NCBI GenBank assembly: GCA_021648375.1
Contig: JAKISW010000002.1
Location: forward strand, 1 to 64,000
DNA from: Devosiaceae bacterium
GTDB taxonomy: Bacteria > Pseudomonadota > Alphaproteobacteria > Rhizobiales > Devosiaceae
Length of the DNA: 64,000 nt
Reading direction: 5' to 3'
The notes under the pieces are model-generated. The model made no database searches. It was not told the origin of the DNA and worked only from the letters and a program-made list of their open reading frames with translations. Position numbers and translations under genes: made by a program. Of the stretch, positions 21,101 through 28,539 are shown one piece after another. The first letter of the stretch is position 1. The number at the start of each line of letters is the position of its first letter.

Positions 21101-24100
21101 TCCGCACCACCTCGCCCCTGCAAAAAATCATTACCAGCACCGCCGGATAATTGATTATCACTTCCATCCCCATATATCTGATCGGAAAGGGCAGTGCCGA
21201 TTACATTCTCAATTCCTGTAAAAGTATCACCATCCGCGTCACCTCCAGTGGCAATTGAGGTCTGCAAATCAACATTTACCGCAGCTCCTGAACCAGAATA
21301 ATCAACTGCATCAATACCGGCACCGCCATCCATACTATCAGCCCCGGCTCCCCCCTCAAGCGTATCATTTCCATCTCCGCCCAAAAGTGTATCGTCGCCA
21401 CTTTGACCACGAAGAATATCATCCCCCGCGCCCCCAGAAAGTGAATTTGTTCCGGCGTCGCCAATTAACGTATCACTTGCGCCCGACCCGGTTAAATTTT
21501 CAATTCCACTATAAGTATCACCGGTTGCATCCCCAACGGTGCCGGACAGGCTTAAATCCGCCACAACTCCGATAGTTGCTGTCTCATAACTTGCCGTATC
21601 AACTCCACTGCCGCCAACAAGCTGGTCCGCTCCGCCATTGCCGATAAGCAGGTCATCACCGTCTCCACCTTCCAGGCGATTGTTGGCATTATCCCCCGCC
21701 AATTGGTCATCAAACGCCGATCCGACAATATTTTCAACTGAATTGAAACTATCTCCATCTGCGTCTCCGCCCGTAGCAGTGCCAGATAAAAGATCCACAT
21801 TGACGGCGCTGGCCGATGTGGAATAGTCCGCTGTATCAGTGCCAGCCCCGCCCTGCAAAACATCAGCCCCCCCGGCGCCGGCAAGAATATCATCTCCCCC
21901 GCCGCCGCTAAGAGTGTTTGCTGCACCATCCCCAATCAGCGTATCATTTTGCTCGCTACCTTCAAGATTTTCAATGGAAGTATAACTGTCCCCGTCTGCA
22001 TCGCCACCCACGCCGGTTCCGCTGGCCAGATTTGCCGTTACTCCAACTGATGATCCCAGATAACTTGCCGTATCTGATCCGGATCCACCCAAAAGAGTAT
22101 CTGCACCTGCCCCGCCAATCAGCGTATCATCGCCATCAGCACCATCAATAATGTTTGCAATTGCATCACCTTCCAGAGTATCGGCAAAAGCTGACCCTGT
22201 CAGGTTTTCAACGTTTAACAATACGTCGTCCTGAGCGTCTCCCCCGCTTCCCACTCCAGTGGCAAGATTGACTGAAACACCGGTTGATGAGGCGGAATAA
22301 ATGGCAGTATCAACACCATCCCCCCCGTCAATTTCATCTGCACCAGAGCCTCCGGTCAGATTATCATCTCCAGTCCCCCCGATCAGCGCATCGGCTCCGG
22401 CTCCGCCAGTTAAATTGTCATTTCCATCGCCGCCCTGCAATCGGTTGTCATTCCCATCGCCCACCAGAACATCATCAAGGGCTGTTCCTGTTATTCCTTC
22501 AAATCCCGTAAAATTATCTCCTGTTGCATCACCACCTGTTGCAAACTGGGTCGCAAGATTGACGTTAACCGCGGCTGCAGAAGTGGAATAATCAAGAATA
22601 TCAACGCCACCCCCGCCAATAAGCTCATCGGCTCCAGCTAATCCGGCAATTATATCATTACCAGCCCCACCATCAATTCTATTTACTCCGGCATCGCCTA
22701 TTAACTGATCATCAAACTCAGAACCGATAAGATTTTCTATACTTGAAAGTTGATCCCCTTCTGCATCACCCCCGGTTCCAAGTCCGCTTATCAGGCTTAC
22801 TGTCACACCCTCCTCAGAAGCAGTATAGTTTGCGGTGTCCGTTCCTGCTCCACCATCAATCTGATCAGCACCTGCCAGACCGCTAAGAATATTATCGCCT
22901 GCATTGCCCGCCAGATTGTCATCAAACCTTGACCCCTCCAGATTTTCAATATCAGAAAGGACATCCCCTTCAGCATAACCGCCAGATGCCGTGTTGGCCC
23001 CAAGATCAACATCAACTGCGGCACTGGAAATCGAATAGGAAACCAGATCTTCACCGCTGCCGCCATCAATCTGATCGGCACCAGTTGCTGCATATATTTC
23101 ATCATTACCGGCACCGGCAGTTATTATATTACCCGGTGGATTGGCATCAATTGCAGTTACAATATTTCCTGTTGCCGGATCTATAAACTGCAAATCTGCG
23201 TCACCAAGGATTTCACGCAATCCAATTGCAGCACTGGCTTGAGATTGCCCGGTATCGCCGCGCGGATCGACAAGTGTGTATTCAATTGAAATTGAATCAA
23301 TATCATAAAATCCGTTGGCATCCTGCGCAGCGCCATCAACTGGCAACGTAAAATTCAACTCAATTGTATGCAAAAATGCAGTGTCCTGGGTTAACTCAAT
23401 CAAATATCCCTTTGAGGTTTCCGTGGCGTTTAAAACACTCATTCCCGGTGGAAGATTTGTTACTATCAAGCTAACTGGTGTCCAGCTTTCAAACGGTAAA
23501 TCAAGAGTAATTTCAACCAGCCGCGAACTGGTTCCACTTGGTGCATAATCTTGATTATCCGCATAAATTACATCATCACCGCCAGTTCCTGCAATTGATT
23601 CAATTGCCGATTGAACCCCATAACTTTCATTGGTATCTGCCGGAGAAACGGCGGTTGCACCGACAATTAAAGTTTTCCCACTTGGCAAAGTGGAAACGGA
23701 TTGCTCGACAAATCCAAGTATCCGCAATGCAATCTCAGAATCAGGCAGAGCGTTACTTAATCCACTGGATGCAGCTGAAGCTGAGGATTCTTCCAGAAAT
23801 TTTCCAGGATCATCTACTCCAACTTTTTCCTGAATGCTGGAGCGATCAAATTCCTTGAAACTATCGCCTTTTTTATCGTCTACAAGAGTTTGCTCAGGCG
23901 GTTCCTGCTGCGGCTCAGCCGCAGATTCTGAAGTAGTATTTTGATCTTCCTCTTCGGATTCTTCCTCCGCCTTTACTTCGGAATTTTCCTTTAGGGATGT
24001 AAAGGTCTTTCTATCTGGCTCCAGCACCTCATATTTTCCAACGGAGCTCAACAGGTCCTGACCTGGAGTAATTTCACCGTCAAAAATCAACTGAGGTGCC

Positions 24101-24444
24101 AGATCAGCAGCAATCAGCAATCCAAATTCCACTAAAACGATTTTTGCGCCATCTTCAAAGGTTATTATAAGATCGACATCATTTAGATTAACTGCTGCCC
24201 CGTCGAGGCTAAATGCAAATTCCAGTCTGTCCAAATCATCAGCGTTGATGAATACTGTCTCACCCGCGTCAGGTTTTTTGATCACGTTGCCCTGATTATT
24301 TATTGCATCCGTAACTGCATTGATTCCACCTTCAAGAACTGCAACCTGCTCTTCACTTTCAGTCCCATTTAGGCCCTGATCTTGATTTGGGGCAACTTCC
24401 TGACTTTGATTGGGTTCCTGAGGGTGATTGGGACTGTCAGCCAT
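12112..24444 (-). CDS. Giant RTX-type secreted repeat protein (probable surface adhesin)
   Basis: A protein of 4,110 residues. The frame extends 38 codons further upstream, but ATG at 24444 (MADSPNHPQEP) is the better start, with AAGG upstream. Residues 1-56 are polar. About 57-112 resemble the BapA/LapF-type prefix domain (INADDLDRLEFAF, DLIITFEDGAKIVL). About 150-235 are acidic and disordered, and about 305-410 look like an Ig/cadherin-type domain. From about 440 to 3990 there are some 39 units, each joining RTX nonapeptides (GGxGxDxLxGG) to a 'AVxVNLxTGxxxGGDAxGDxLxSIENVxGSxFDD' spacer. The last 120 residues are a non-repeat C-terminal secretion region ending AQLIVNS. RTX repeats bind calcium and fold outside the cell. 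There is no Sec signal, as expected for type I export. The protein is very acidic and has almost no Cys. Adhesion or biofilm is the likely role; a lytic or enzymatic domain was not seen. Confidence 0.9.
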   Translation of the reverse strand: MADSPNHPQEPNQSQEVAPNQDQGLNGTESEEQVAVLEGGINAVTDAINNQGNVIKKPDAGETVFINADDLDRLEFAFSLDGAAVNLNDVDLIITFEDGAKIVLVEFGLLIAADLAPQLIFDGEITPGQDLLSSVGKYEVLEPDRKTFTSLKENSEVKAEEESEEEDQNTTSESAAEPQQEPPEQTLVDDKKGDSFKEFDRSSIQEKVGVDDPGKFLEESSASAASSGLSNALPDSEIALRILGFVEQSVSTLPSGKTLIVGATAVSPADTNESYGVQSAIESIAGTGGDDVIYADNQDYAPSGTSSRLVEITLDLPFESWTPVSLIVTNLPPGMSVLNATETSKGYLIELTQDTAFLHTIELNFTLPVDGAAQDANGFYDIDSISIEYTLVDPRGDTGQSQASAAIGLREILGDADLQFIDPATGNIVTAIDANPPGNIITAGAGNDEIYAATGADQIDGGSGEDLVSYSISSAAVDVDLGANTASGGYAEGDVLSDIENLEGSRFDDNLAGNAGDNILSGLAGADQIDGGAGTDTANYTASEEGVTVSLISGLGTGGDAEGDQLSSIENLIGSEFDDQLIGDAGVNRIDGGAGNDIIAGLAGADELIGGGGVDILDYSTSAAAVNVNLATQFATGGDATGDNFTGFEGITGTALDDVLVGDGNDNRLQGGDGNDNLTGGAGADALIGGTGDDNLTGGSGADEIDGGDGVDTAIYSASSTGVSVNLATGVGSGGDAQDDVLLNVENLTGSAFADTLEGDAIANIIDGADGDDTLIGGAGADTLLGGSGSDTASYLGSSVGVTANLASGTGVGGDADGDSYTSIENLEGSEQNDTLIGDGAANTLSGGGGDDILAGAGGADVLQGGAGTDTADYSTSASAVNVDLLSGTATGGDADGDSFNSVENIVGSAFDDQLAGDNANNRLEGGDGDDLLIGNGGADQLVGGSGVDTASYETATIGVVADLSLSGTVGDATGDTYSGIENLTGSGASDTLIGDAGTNSLSGGAGDDILRGQSGDDTLLGGDGNDTLEGGAGADSMDGGAGIDAVDYSGSGAAVNVDLQTSIATGGDADGDTFTGIENVIGTALSDQIYGDGSDNQLSGGAGNDFLQGRGGADFLDGGQGIDTADYSLSAAGVQVDLDDGSATGGDAAGDSFNSVENIIGSALDDTITGNASANRLEGGVGDDILDGGANNDELLGEDGNDILQGGAGADILSGGSGSDTASYALSTDSINVDLSTGLGTLGDALGDTLSSIENIDGSVANDIIIGDGGINRLRGGAGNDEIFGGAGDDNLLGQTGNDTIEGGVGADNIDGGTGLDTLSYAGSGSAVTINLATNSAAGGDAAGDVFSSMENVTGSQFDDNITGSAAVNVLSGGLGDDILIGGAGADELDGGVGTDVADYTASSSAVDVNLSAGTASGGDAQGDVLTGIEDLIGSAADDILTGNALVNELTGGAGNDTLSGGAGDDSLIGGADNDILAGGSGADNLDGGAGLDTADYTSSSAAVSVNIDTATYSGGDANGDIFTSIENITGSGFDDFLVGDANSNVLTGGSGADIISGGLGTDTIYGGFGNDILVGGGGGDILDGGSGIDLADYTTSGAGVTVNLAAGIGFGGDAQGDSLILIENLTGTAFDDILTGDGLLNTLIGGSGADILEGGSGADTLIGGADIDTASYGSSLGAVNVNLSTGVGAGGDAAGDTLSGIENLSGSSGDDVLVGDGNANTLSGNGGADVLAGLGGADILNGGSGTDTVDYSASTGAINVDLGANTATGGDAQGDSFTSIENVIGSDEDDTIAGDTGVNALDGGAGDDVLVGGIGADVLVGGDGVDLADYSASLGGVSVDLSTGIGAGSDAQGDSLSQIENVTGSAQNDVLTGDGGANVLTGAAGNDTLAGNGGDDTLFGGDGNDILSGGVGNDALDGGDGIDSADYSSSASGVNVNLGTGVGIGGDAAGDSFTSIENVTGSANGDTLVGDGNANILTGGSGADILTGGLGADTLVGGDGIDTAIYTDSITGVTISLDGSVGSGGTAAGDTISGVEILQGSAFADNISGTGAVESFFGNDGDDLIQGFGGADVIDGGDGDDTASYAGSIGGVTVNLATGIGVGGDAQGDTLTSIETVIGSSQDDVLSAAVGGSTLSGAAGDDTLVGNAGVDTLLGGANNDILTGAAGADIIDGGDGIDTANYAISGSAVSIDLAAGTGIGGDAQGDTISNVENIVGSAFGDTLVGDSGNNNIDGGNNNDLLQGGAGADVLDGGDGTDTVSYSASAAAVNITLAGGFGTGGDAQGDTIVNIEDVIGSAFADAIIGNSGNNQIDGGDGDDTLSGLGGADSFDGGQGVDIVTYEASASAVTVNLSTSTGSGGDAQGDSFISIERVDGSAFDDNLTSAAIGSELRGEDGNDILTGAAGVDVLRGGEGGDTLSGLAGDDSLFGEAGDDTLIGGLGADVLNGGTGIDLADYSSSVTAVAVDLTAGTGIGGDAQGDILSEIENLLGSVNDDTLGGDSLVNNISGGDGDDVIEGRAGGDTLAGGDGNDTLSYVNAAGSVSVSLLSGTGSAGDAFGDVVSGFENVLGSGFDDNLTGNAGVNTLDGGAGDDILVGGAGADVLIGGDGNDTASYASATAGTVVDLGTPSSNTLDAFGDTYSSIENILGSAFDDTLTGNFADNIITGGAGDDVLSGGAGNDDLFGGDGDDTLTGGVGADDLDGGDGIDIADYSASATGISISLNGSLSSGGDAAGDRLFNVETVIGTAFNDTFWGLSSAETFIGGDGNDTFVSSGGSDVYTGGDGIDRVSYLNSQAVNVNLDTGTNTGGNAQGDILTQIESITGSFYADTIVGDSADNLIRGDDGNDTIYGGGGADDLQGGSGADTVFGEAGIDNIEGGDGGDILSGGTEDDTLFGQSGNDTLIGGAGADVINGGDGTDTADYSSAISAVTVNLTTGVGTQGEALGDTLVDMEDLIGSAFADNLSGSSTANVITAGDGDDVVEGRGGADTMDGGDGIDTLSYANAVSGVQASLTGSGTTGEANGDIILNFENLTGSAFGDNLYGNAGVNVIIAGGGNDVIRGDLGADTIEGGSGFDIMWYYNSSSAVTVDLQAGTGLGGFAEGDTLSGIESVYGSNSYGDILTASDLGSTLSGYGGNDTLTGGLAADTLWGGTGNDTISGGAGNDTITGGDGNDILTGGDGDDNISGNDGVDLFWGGLGADSMDGGDNTDTINYSLSSAVVVDLSGVGVGGEAAGDSYNDIENVVGSAFADTLIGDSAINNLAGGLGDDILSGGLGADILDGGDGSDTADYSGATGAVTVNLVTNFNMGFEAAGDILTSIENITGGVFGDSLTGNASNNIILGLDGADTIDGGLGNDVLDGGDGIDNLDYTQSNAGVTINLATSAASGGYAAGDTISNFENILGSDFADNLTGGIGNNIIQGNDGNDTLAGGDGDDTISGGRDDDNISGDDGADILDGGQGDDTISGGLGADTITGGADEDILSGQAGIDSIDGGAGNDRIEGGADADNLIGGDGTDTLEYINSTAGVNVDIATNIVSGGDGAGDSITGFENVTGSAFDDNITGTSGANDLVGGAGDDILIGGAGADNLDGGADFDAADYSASSAGVNVNMDGSVSTGGDAAGDVLTSIEQVTGSAFADNISGTAIDETLVGGLGDDLLLGAGGADQIDGGDGSDTASYLGSVDAVSINLATGVNSGGDAVGDVFTSIENIVGGSGGDVLTGDANANIIDGSFGNDNISGNDGNDTLLGSGGNDTISGGLGDDIIEGGADDDILTGGAGDDTLLGGADNDTLIGGAGADSLDGGSGTDIADYSASGSGITVNLDGSASAGGDAAGDTLSSIETVIGSAFADILNGTGANETLNGGAGDDILSGGAGTDTLIGGADNDILIGGAGADNLDGGADFDIADYSASGAGVNVYMDGTISTGGDAAGDVLTSIEQVTGSAFNDTLNGTGGVDVINGGAGDDTIIGGAGADILDGGAGNDSFLVDGPELNLGGFSIDGGDDIDTVTISGAGTIDNEVNLDAVLSDVEIIDFTGAGVDADLNLSAADIQGMTDGNNVLEFDFDGGDAVSITDPVDNWTSTTIGSTTTYDIYTDATQTVQMAQLIVNS
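12480..23130 (-). repeat. Tandem RTX repeat region of about 39 units in the giant gene
   Basis: By eye I count about 39 occurrences of the spacer motif 'GGDAxGDxL/F..IENVxGS', spaced mostly 80-110 residues apart with variable numbers of GGxGxDxL nonapeptides between. Most units differ at many positions, so they are old. Two units near the 3' end (about 12605-12790 and 13535-13725) are strikingly similar in DNA and share the rare NMDG/YMDG variant, so that pair is young. Confidence 0.9.
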
Positions 24445-24785
24445 TATTATTAGACCTTTAAATTTCTTAAATCCTACAAATCCAGCCCGCAAATCCTGCT
24501 TGCCGGACATCTTCAATATCCAGGTAAAAAAAATTTCCTGGAATATGCAAAACCCCAATCCGACAACAGAATTAGATGGGCGGTTTGTAATGTTTTTCTT
24601 TTATAAAGGTTACCAAATGGACAATCCCCAAGACAAAGCTCAAGACAAAGCCCTAATAACGGGGGTCAGCTCGAACACATCTATGTCAGTGAAATTTCAG
24701 TTAATGTTTTGCTTTATGAGTTTAAGCCAATCTTAACCACAACCAGCAAGAATGAATTAACCATAAGAGTGCTGAAAGTAGTTAG
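24445..24785. other. 341-base divergent intergenic region between the giant RTX gene and the TolC-type gene
   Basis: It should hold the promoters for both directions, but no clear -35/-10 pair was found. An 11-bp direct repeat, CAAGACAAAGC, occurs at 24629-24639 and 24641-24651. These repeats lie inside a short plus-strand frame (24617-24736, about 39 codons, start MDNPQDKAQDKA) that has a weak AAGG site. It resembles no family and is probably not a gene. Confidence 0.4.
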
Positions 24786-26252
24786 ATGCCGTCAAGTCAC
24801 GACAATTCCCGTAAGCGTTTTACACGTCTTGCCTACGGCATTGCTGCACTACTTTTTATCAGTGGATGCGCCGCCAATCGTGTGGTTCGCCCCTGCATTG
24901 ATGTAACTTCACCAAATTGTTCTACTGCTCAGGCCGGCGAACTTGCCATCGCCAGCCCCTATTTGCCGGTGCAGGATCAAAATAATGATCTTGACCCATT
25001 TATTGCCAGCGACAGTACAAATACCGGGTCGAAAATGACCCTGGCTCAGGTTGCCAGATCAACCATAGCCAACAATCCGAGCATTGGTATTATTCGTGCT
25101 CAGGCTCAAACAGCAGAAGCCGGAATTGACATTATTAACGTAGCTTATGCTCCAAAGGTCGATTTTTCCGTCGCCAGAGGAGTTGAGCGAACTTATAATT
25201 TCGAAAGTGAAATTCAAACCTCCCAAACCAGAACAGAAGCCTCAATTCGCGCTTCACAACTATTATTTGACTTTGGAAAAACTGAGGCTGATCTGGATTG
25301 GGCTACCGCCGTTTATGAGAGCACGGTCTGGCGAGAGCAGGCGCAAACCGATGCAATTTTACTGGAAATGGTTGAAGCATATTTAGCTGTGCTTGAATTA
25401 AGCATGCAGATTGAAAACAGCCGGATAAATGAACGTGCCCATGAAGAAATGTATCGCATTATCAAACTCAATGCTGATGCGGGCAATGCATCTGAAGCTG
25501 ATGTACAAAGAATTGTTGTGGGCCTGGAGGGGGCGCGAACTCTTTCCATAAATCTGCGTTCGTCACGTCAGAACGCCGCCAGTAACTTTAAACGCCTGAC
25601 CGGACTTAACCCCTCTTCATTACAGGTTCCATCAAGAATAAATCCTGCTGCGTCAAGGCTTTCTATTGCTGATATTGAAGGTTATGCAACAAAAGACCCC
25701 AATATGCTTTCTCTGGAATGGGATATTGTTGGCCTTGAAGCCCAGCAACTGTCTCTTAAACTCGATTATTTACCTGAAATTTCCCTCAATGCTTCAGCCC
25801 GCATTCAGCAAAACGTATTGGGTGAAAACCCCGTAAATGCCAATGGACGGGTAATGATTTCCCTTACCGGCCAAATTTATGACGGCGGAGAGCGGCAGGC
25901 AAAAGCCAATCAGTTGCTCGCTCGTATTGAGGAAGTTAAATATCGTTATCGCCGGGCTCTGGATCAACTGGAACAGGACATTGAAGATTCCTCACGAATT
26001 TTGAGGACTGCCAATGAAAAACGCAGATCAATTGCCGATCGCATTACCGCCAGTAAAAATGTCGTCAGCCTTTATCAGCAGCAGTTTGAAGCAGGAACCA
26101 GAACAATTTTTGAACTTCTTGATGCTCAGCGCGAATTATTTGCCGCCAAAGGTGAGCAGATTTCTTCTAGATTTGAGGTAATGCGTGCCGCCTACAATGC
26201 AGCCAAACTTAACGGCAATCTTGCTGATGTGATTTTGGAGCGGAATTCTTAA
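24786..26252 (+). CDS. TolC-family outer membrane channel, predicted lipoprotein
   Basis: A 488-residue outer-membrane efflux protein, the exit duct of the type I system. After a charged start comes a hydrophobic stretch and the lipobox ISGC at about residues 25-28, so the mature protein should be lipidated at Cys28. This is unlike E. coli TolC but common among other members of the family. Two TolC-type repeats follow (about 85-275 and 290-480), with long coiled-coil helices and the features SLTGQIYDGGERQAKANQ and YQQQFEAGTRTIFELLDAQRELF. It is divergent from the giant RTX gene and convergent with the sensor kinase, 17 bases apart. It is the only TolC gene in the window, so it is the natural partner of the ABC and HlyD components. 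Confidence 0.92.
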   Translation: MPSSHDNSRKRFTRLAYGIAALLFISGCAANRVVRPCIDVTSPNCSTAQAGELAIASPYLPVQDQNNDLDPFIASDSTNTGSKMTLAQVARSTIANNPSIGIIRAQAQTAEAGIDIINVAYAPKVDFSVARGVERTYNFESEIQTSQTRTEASIRASQLLFDFGKTEADLDWATAVYESTVWREQAQTDAILLEMVEAYLAVLELSMQIENSRINERAHEEMYRIIKLNADAGNASEADVQRIVVGLEGARTLSINLRSSRQNAASNFKRLTGLNPSSLQVPSRINPAASRLSIADIEGYATKDPNMLSLEWDIVGLEAQQLSLKLDYLPEISLNASARIQQNVLGENPVNANGRVMISLTGQIYDGGERQAKANQLLARIEEVKYRYRRALDQLEQDIEDSSRILRTANEKRRSIADRITASKNVVSLYQQQFEAGTRTIFELLDAQRELFAAKGEQISSRFEVMRAAYNAAKLNGNLADVILERNS

Positions 26253-26269
26253 AAAAATTTGAACTGTAA

Positions 26270-27724
26270 TTATTTATCCGATTTTGGCAGGGTAACCGTA
26301 GCACATAACCCGCCATTTTTGCGATTGCTTAACGTAACCTCACCCCCATGCCCCCGAATAATTGAGCGAACTACCGCCAAACCAAGGCCAACCCCTCCGG
26401 TTTCACGGTTTCGCGAAGTTTCCACCCGATAAAACGGATCAAAAACCCGCTCAACTTCTGCATCGGGAATACCCGGCCCCTCATCCATGACTGTAATGAC
26501 AAAATTTTGCTCTGTTTCAACAAGTAAAACACTGGCCTGCTTGCCATATTTAACAGCGTTATCAACCAGATTCTCAAAAACCCTTCTCAGGGCAAGCGGC
26601 CGCCCCAGAAAAGAAACCCGCAATGGGCCTTTATATGTGACCTGATGTCCAAGCTCTGCCCCGTCATCACAAACAGATTGCACCAGACCCGCTAAATCAA
26701 GAGATTTTCTCTTCTCGTCTGAGCTATCAAGGCGTGCAAAAGACAAAGTGGCTGATATCATGCCCTCCATCTGGGCCAGATCAGTCAGCATTTTTTGCCG
26801 TTGCTCTTCATCTGTCACAAATTCAGCTCGCAAGTACAAACGGGTCACTGGAGTACGCAAATCATGGGAAATTGCTGCCAGCATCTGAGTGCGGTCCCCT
26901 ATCAGTTTTTGGAGACGTTTTTGCATATCATTAAAAGCAAGTGCGGCACGAGAAACTTCGGGCGGACCATCCACAGACAGACTTGGTGCATTCATATCAC
27001 GTCCAAGCTGTTCAGAGGCCCGGGCAAACACATCCAGTGGCGCAGTGGAGCGGCGCACCGCCCACACTGAAAGCAAAGTTACAATTACGGCCATCACAAC
27101 AAAGGCCAATACAAAGCGCGGGTTCCATATTTGGTTTGTTTCAGGCGTACTGGTCAAAAAATTCAACCACTCCCCATCATCGAGCTCCAGAGAAACCTGC
27201 AACAAGCCATTATTGCTCCACCCCTGCATCAGGCGAACCATATCCATATTCATCGCCATGCCGACCATATTGCCCATGCCTCCCATTTCTTCCAACGGGA
27301 TTGTGCAGCGTTGCAATGTATCGCGAAAGGGGCGCATAATTGCCAACTCTTCATTCGAGCCGGTGCTGGCCAGGCGCAATTTATCTGGCCCTGGGTCATT
27401 CAACAGATCAGCCAAAATTCCAAAAACCTGCTTACTTGGCCTTGAATTATCATTTGCCTGCACCAGAGGTTGCCTGGTTAACATTGCGGCAAACCCCGTA
27501 CCTGACTGACTACATACCACCGCCCCCCTCTCACTTTGTGGCAGGCCGGAAACCGTACGCGCAACAGCAGCAATCCGCTCGGCAATATCTTGCCCTGCGA
27601 CATTGTTCAGCACCAGATTACGCTCCTGATTATAAATCAGCAAACCCACAAGATTTGACACAAGCAAACCGGCCAGAAGTATAAATGTTGTACGCGAAAC
27701 AAGCGTTTGTGGCAGCAATCTCAC
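26270..27724 (-). CDS. Sensor histidine kinase, EnvZ-like, with Met-rich periplasmic domain
   Basis: A 484-residue inner-membrane kinase. TM1 is about 12-30, the periplasmic domain about 31-205, TM2 about 206-226, then HAMP. The kinase core has the H-box AAISHDLRTPVTRL, N-box ENLVDNAVKYGK, and the ATP lid motifs DEGPGIPD and GVGLGLAVV. The order and the HDLRTPVTR box match the EnvZ/CpxA type. Unusual: the periplasmic loop holds a run with eight Met in 20 residues (MGGMGNMVGMAMNMDMVRLM). Its GGMGNM motif recurs in the secreted protein encoded on the far side of the regulator gene. Met clusters in sensors often bind Cu(I) or Ag(I). It overlaps the regulator gene by 4 bases (one operon). Confidence 0.92.
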   Translation of the reverse strand: MRLLPQTLVSRTTFILLAGLLVSNLVGLLIYNQERNLVLNNVAGQDIAERIAAVARTVSGLPQSERGAVVCSQSGTGFAAMLTRQPLVQANDNSRPSKQVFGILADLLNDPGPDKLRLASTGSNEELAIMRPFRDTLQRCTIPLEEMGGMGNMVGMAMNMDMVRLMQGWSNNGLLQVSLELDDGEWLNFLTSTPETNQIWNPRFVLAFVVMAVIVTLLSVWAVRRSTAPLDVFARASEQLGRDMNAPSLSVDGPPEVSRAALAFNDMQKRLQKLIGDRTQMLAAISHDLRTPVTRLYLRAEFVTDEEQRQKMLTDLAQMEGMISATLSFARLDSSDEKRKSLDLAGLVQSVCDDGAELGHQVTYKGPLRVSFLGRPLALRRVFENLVDNAVKYGKQASVLLVETEQNFVITVMDEGPGIPDAEVERVFDPFYRVETSRNRETGGVGLGLAVVRSIIRGHGGEVTLSNRKNGGLCATVTLPKSDK

Positions 27725-28449
27725 GACCCGGTTTCCACATTGGGTGTAAACATATAGCCCCCACTACGGATAGTCTTGATTAATATCGGCGCGCTGGCAT
27801 CTTCTTCAATTTTGCGACGCAGGCGTGAAACCTGAACATCCATTGCCCTGTCAAACGGTTGTGCTTCGCGCCCTCGGGCCAGATCAAGTAATTGGTCACG
27901 ACTTAAAACCCTGTTTGGATGAGTAACAAAAGCAACCAGAAGATTATATTCACCGCTTGAAAGCGGGATCAGCATACCCTCGCTTGAGAATAGTTCACGG
28001 GTTTTAAGGTCAAGTTGCCAGCCGGCAAACAAGCACTTGCTTTCTCTATTCACCCCGGAAGGCGCACCCGGATTTCTCTGGCTGCTTCGCCGTAAAACAG
28101 CCTTGATACGCGCCAGTAATTCGCGCGGATTAAACGGTTTGGCAATATAATCATCTGCCCCCATTTCCAACCCGATAATCCGGTCGGTTTCTTCCCCCAT
28201 GGCCGTTAACATGATGACCGGAATACTTGTTTCCACCCGCAATCGACGGCAAAGGGACAGGCCGTCCTCTCCCGGTAACATTAAATCAAGGACAATAAGA
28301 TCAAACGACCAGCTGGACAGCTCTTTGTCCATTTGGCGCCCTTCGGCAGCAGTTCGCACCCTTAATCCATGCTTGCTCAGGTAACGAGCAACCAGATCCC
28401 TGATTTCACGATCGTCATCAACTACAAGAATATGCGCCTGTTCACTCAT
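27721..28449 (-). CDS. OmpR-family response regulator
   Basis: A 242-residue DNA-binding regulator. The receiver domain (about 5-120) has the acidic pair in VDDDREIRD, the phospho-acceptor Asp in FDLIVLDLMLPGEDG, the Thr of IMLTAMG and the Lys of IAKPFNP. The C-terminal winged helix (about 145-235) ends RLRRKIEEDASAPILIKTIRSGGYMF. It is translationally coupled to the kinase gene downstream. It is divergent from the Met-rich secreted protein; the 193-base gap between them holds two copies of a GTAACAC-N3-GTTACA element, the likely binding site of this protein. Confidence 0.93.
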   Translation of the reverse strand: MSEQAHILVVDDDREIRDLVARYLSKHGLRVRTAAEGRQMDKELSSWSFDLIVLDLMLPGEDGLSLCRRLRVETSIPVIMLTAMGEETDRIIGLEMGADDYIAKPFNPRELLARIKAVLRRSSQRNPGAPSGVNRESKCLFAGWQLDLKTRELFSSEGMLIPLSSGEYNLLVAFVTHPNRVLSRDQLLDLARGREAQPFDRAMDVQVSRLRRKIEEDASAPILIKTIRSGGYMFTPNVETGS

Positions 28450-28495
28450 AGTGCTGACTATACAGCCAAAAATCAGGTTGAATAGCGGGTTTTTG

Positions 28496-28539
28496 GTAAC
28501 ACAATGTTACAGCGATGTGGTCTGTAACACTTGGTTACA
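28496..28539. promoter_or_regulatory. Duplicated operator-like element between regulator and Met-rich gene
   Basis: GTAACAC-AAT-GTTACA at 28496-28511 and GTAACAC-TTG-GTTACA at 28524-28539: the same 16-bp imperfect palindrome twice, 28 bp apart. A further GTAACA half-site lies at 28566-28571. For the plus-strand gene a possible promoter is TTGGTT (28582-28587), 18 bp, CATAAT (28606-28611), directly downstream of these sites; this fits an activator. The regulator that binds them is inferred to be the adjacent OmpR-type protein. Confidence 0.6.

Noticed and set aside
12480..23130. Regular repeats considered as CRISPR or satellite
   Set aside because: The repeat is coding throughout, with an uninterrupted frame and protein-level conservation; there are no identical short direct repeats with unique spacers.
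12338..24906. Many Pro/Ser/His-rich open frames antisense to the giant RTX gene
   Set aside because: They mirror the Gly/Asp/Ala codon pattern of the repeats in other frames, lack ribosome-binding sites and share no family.
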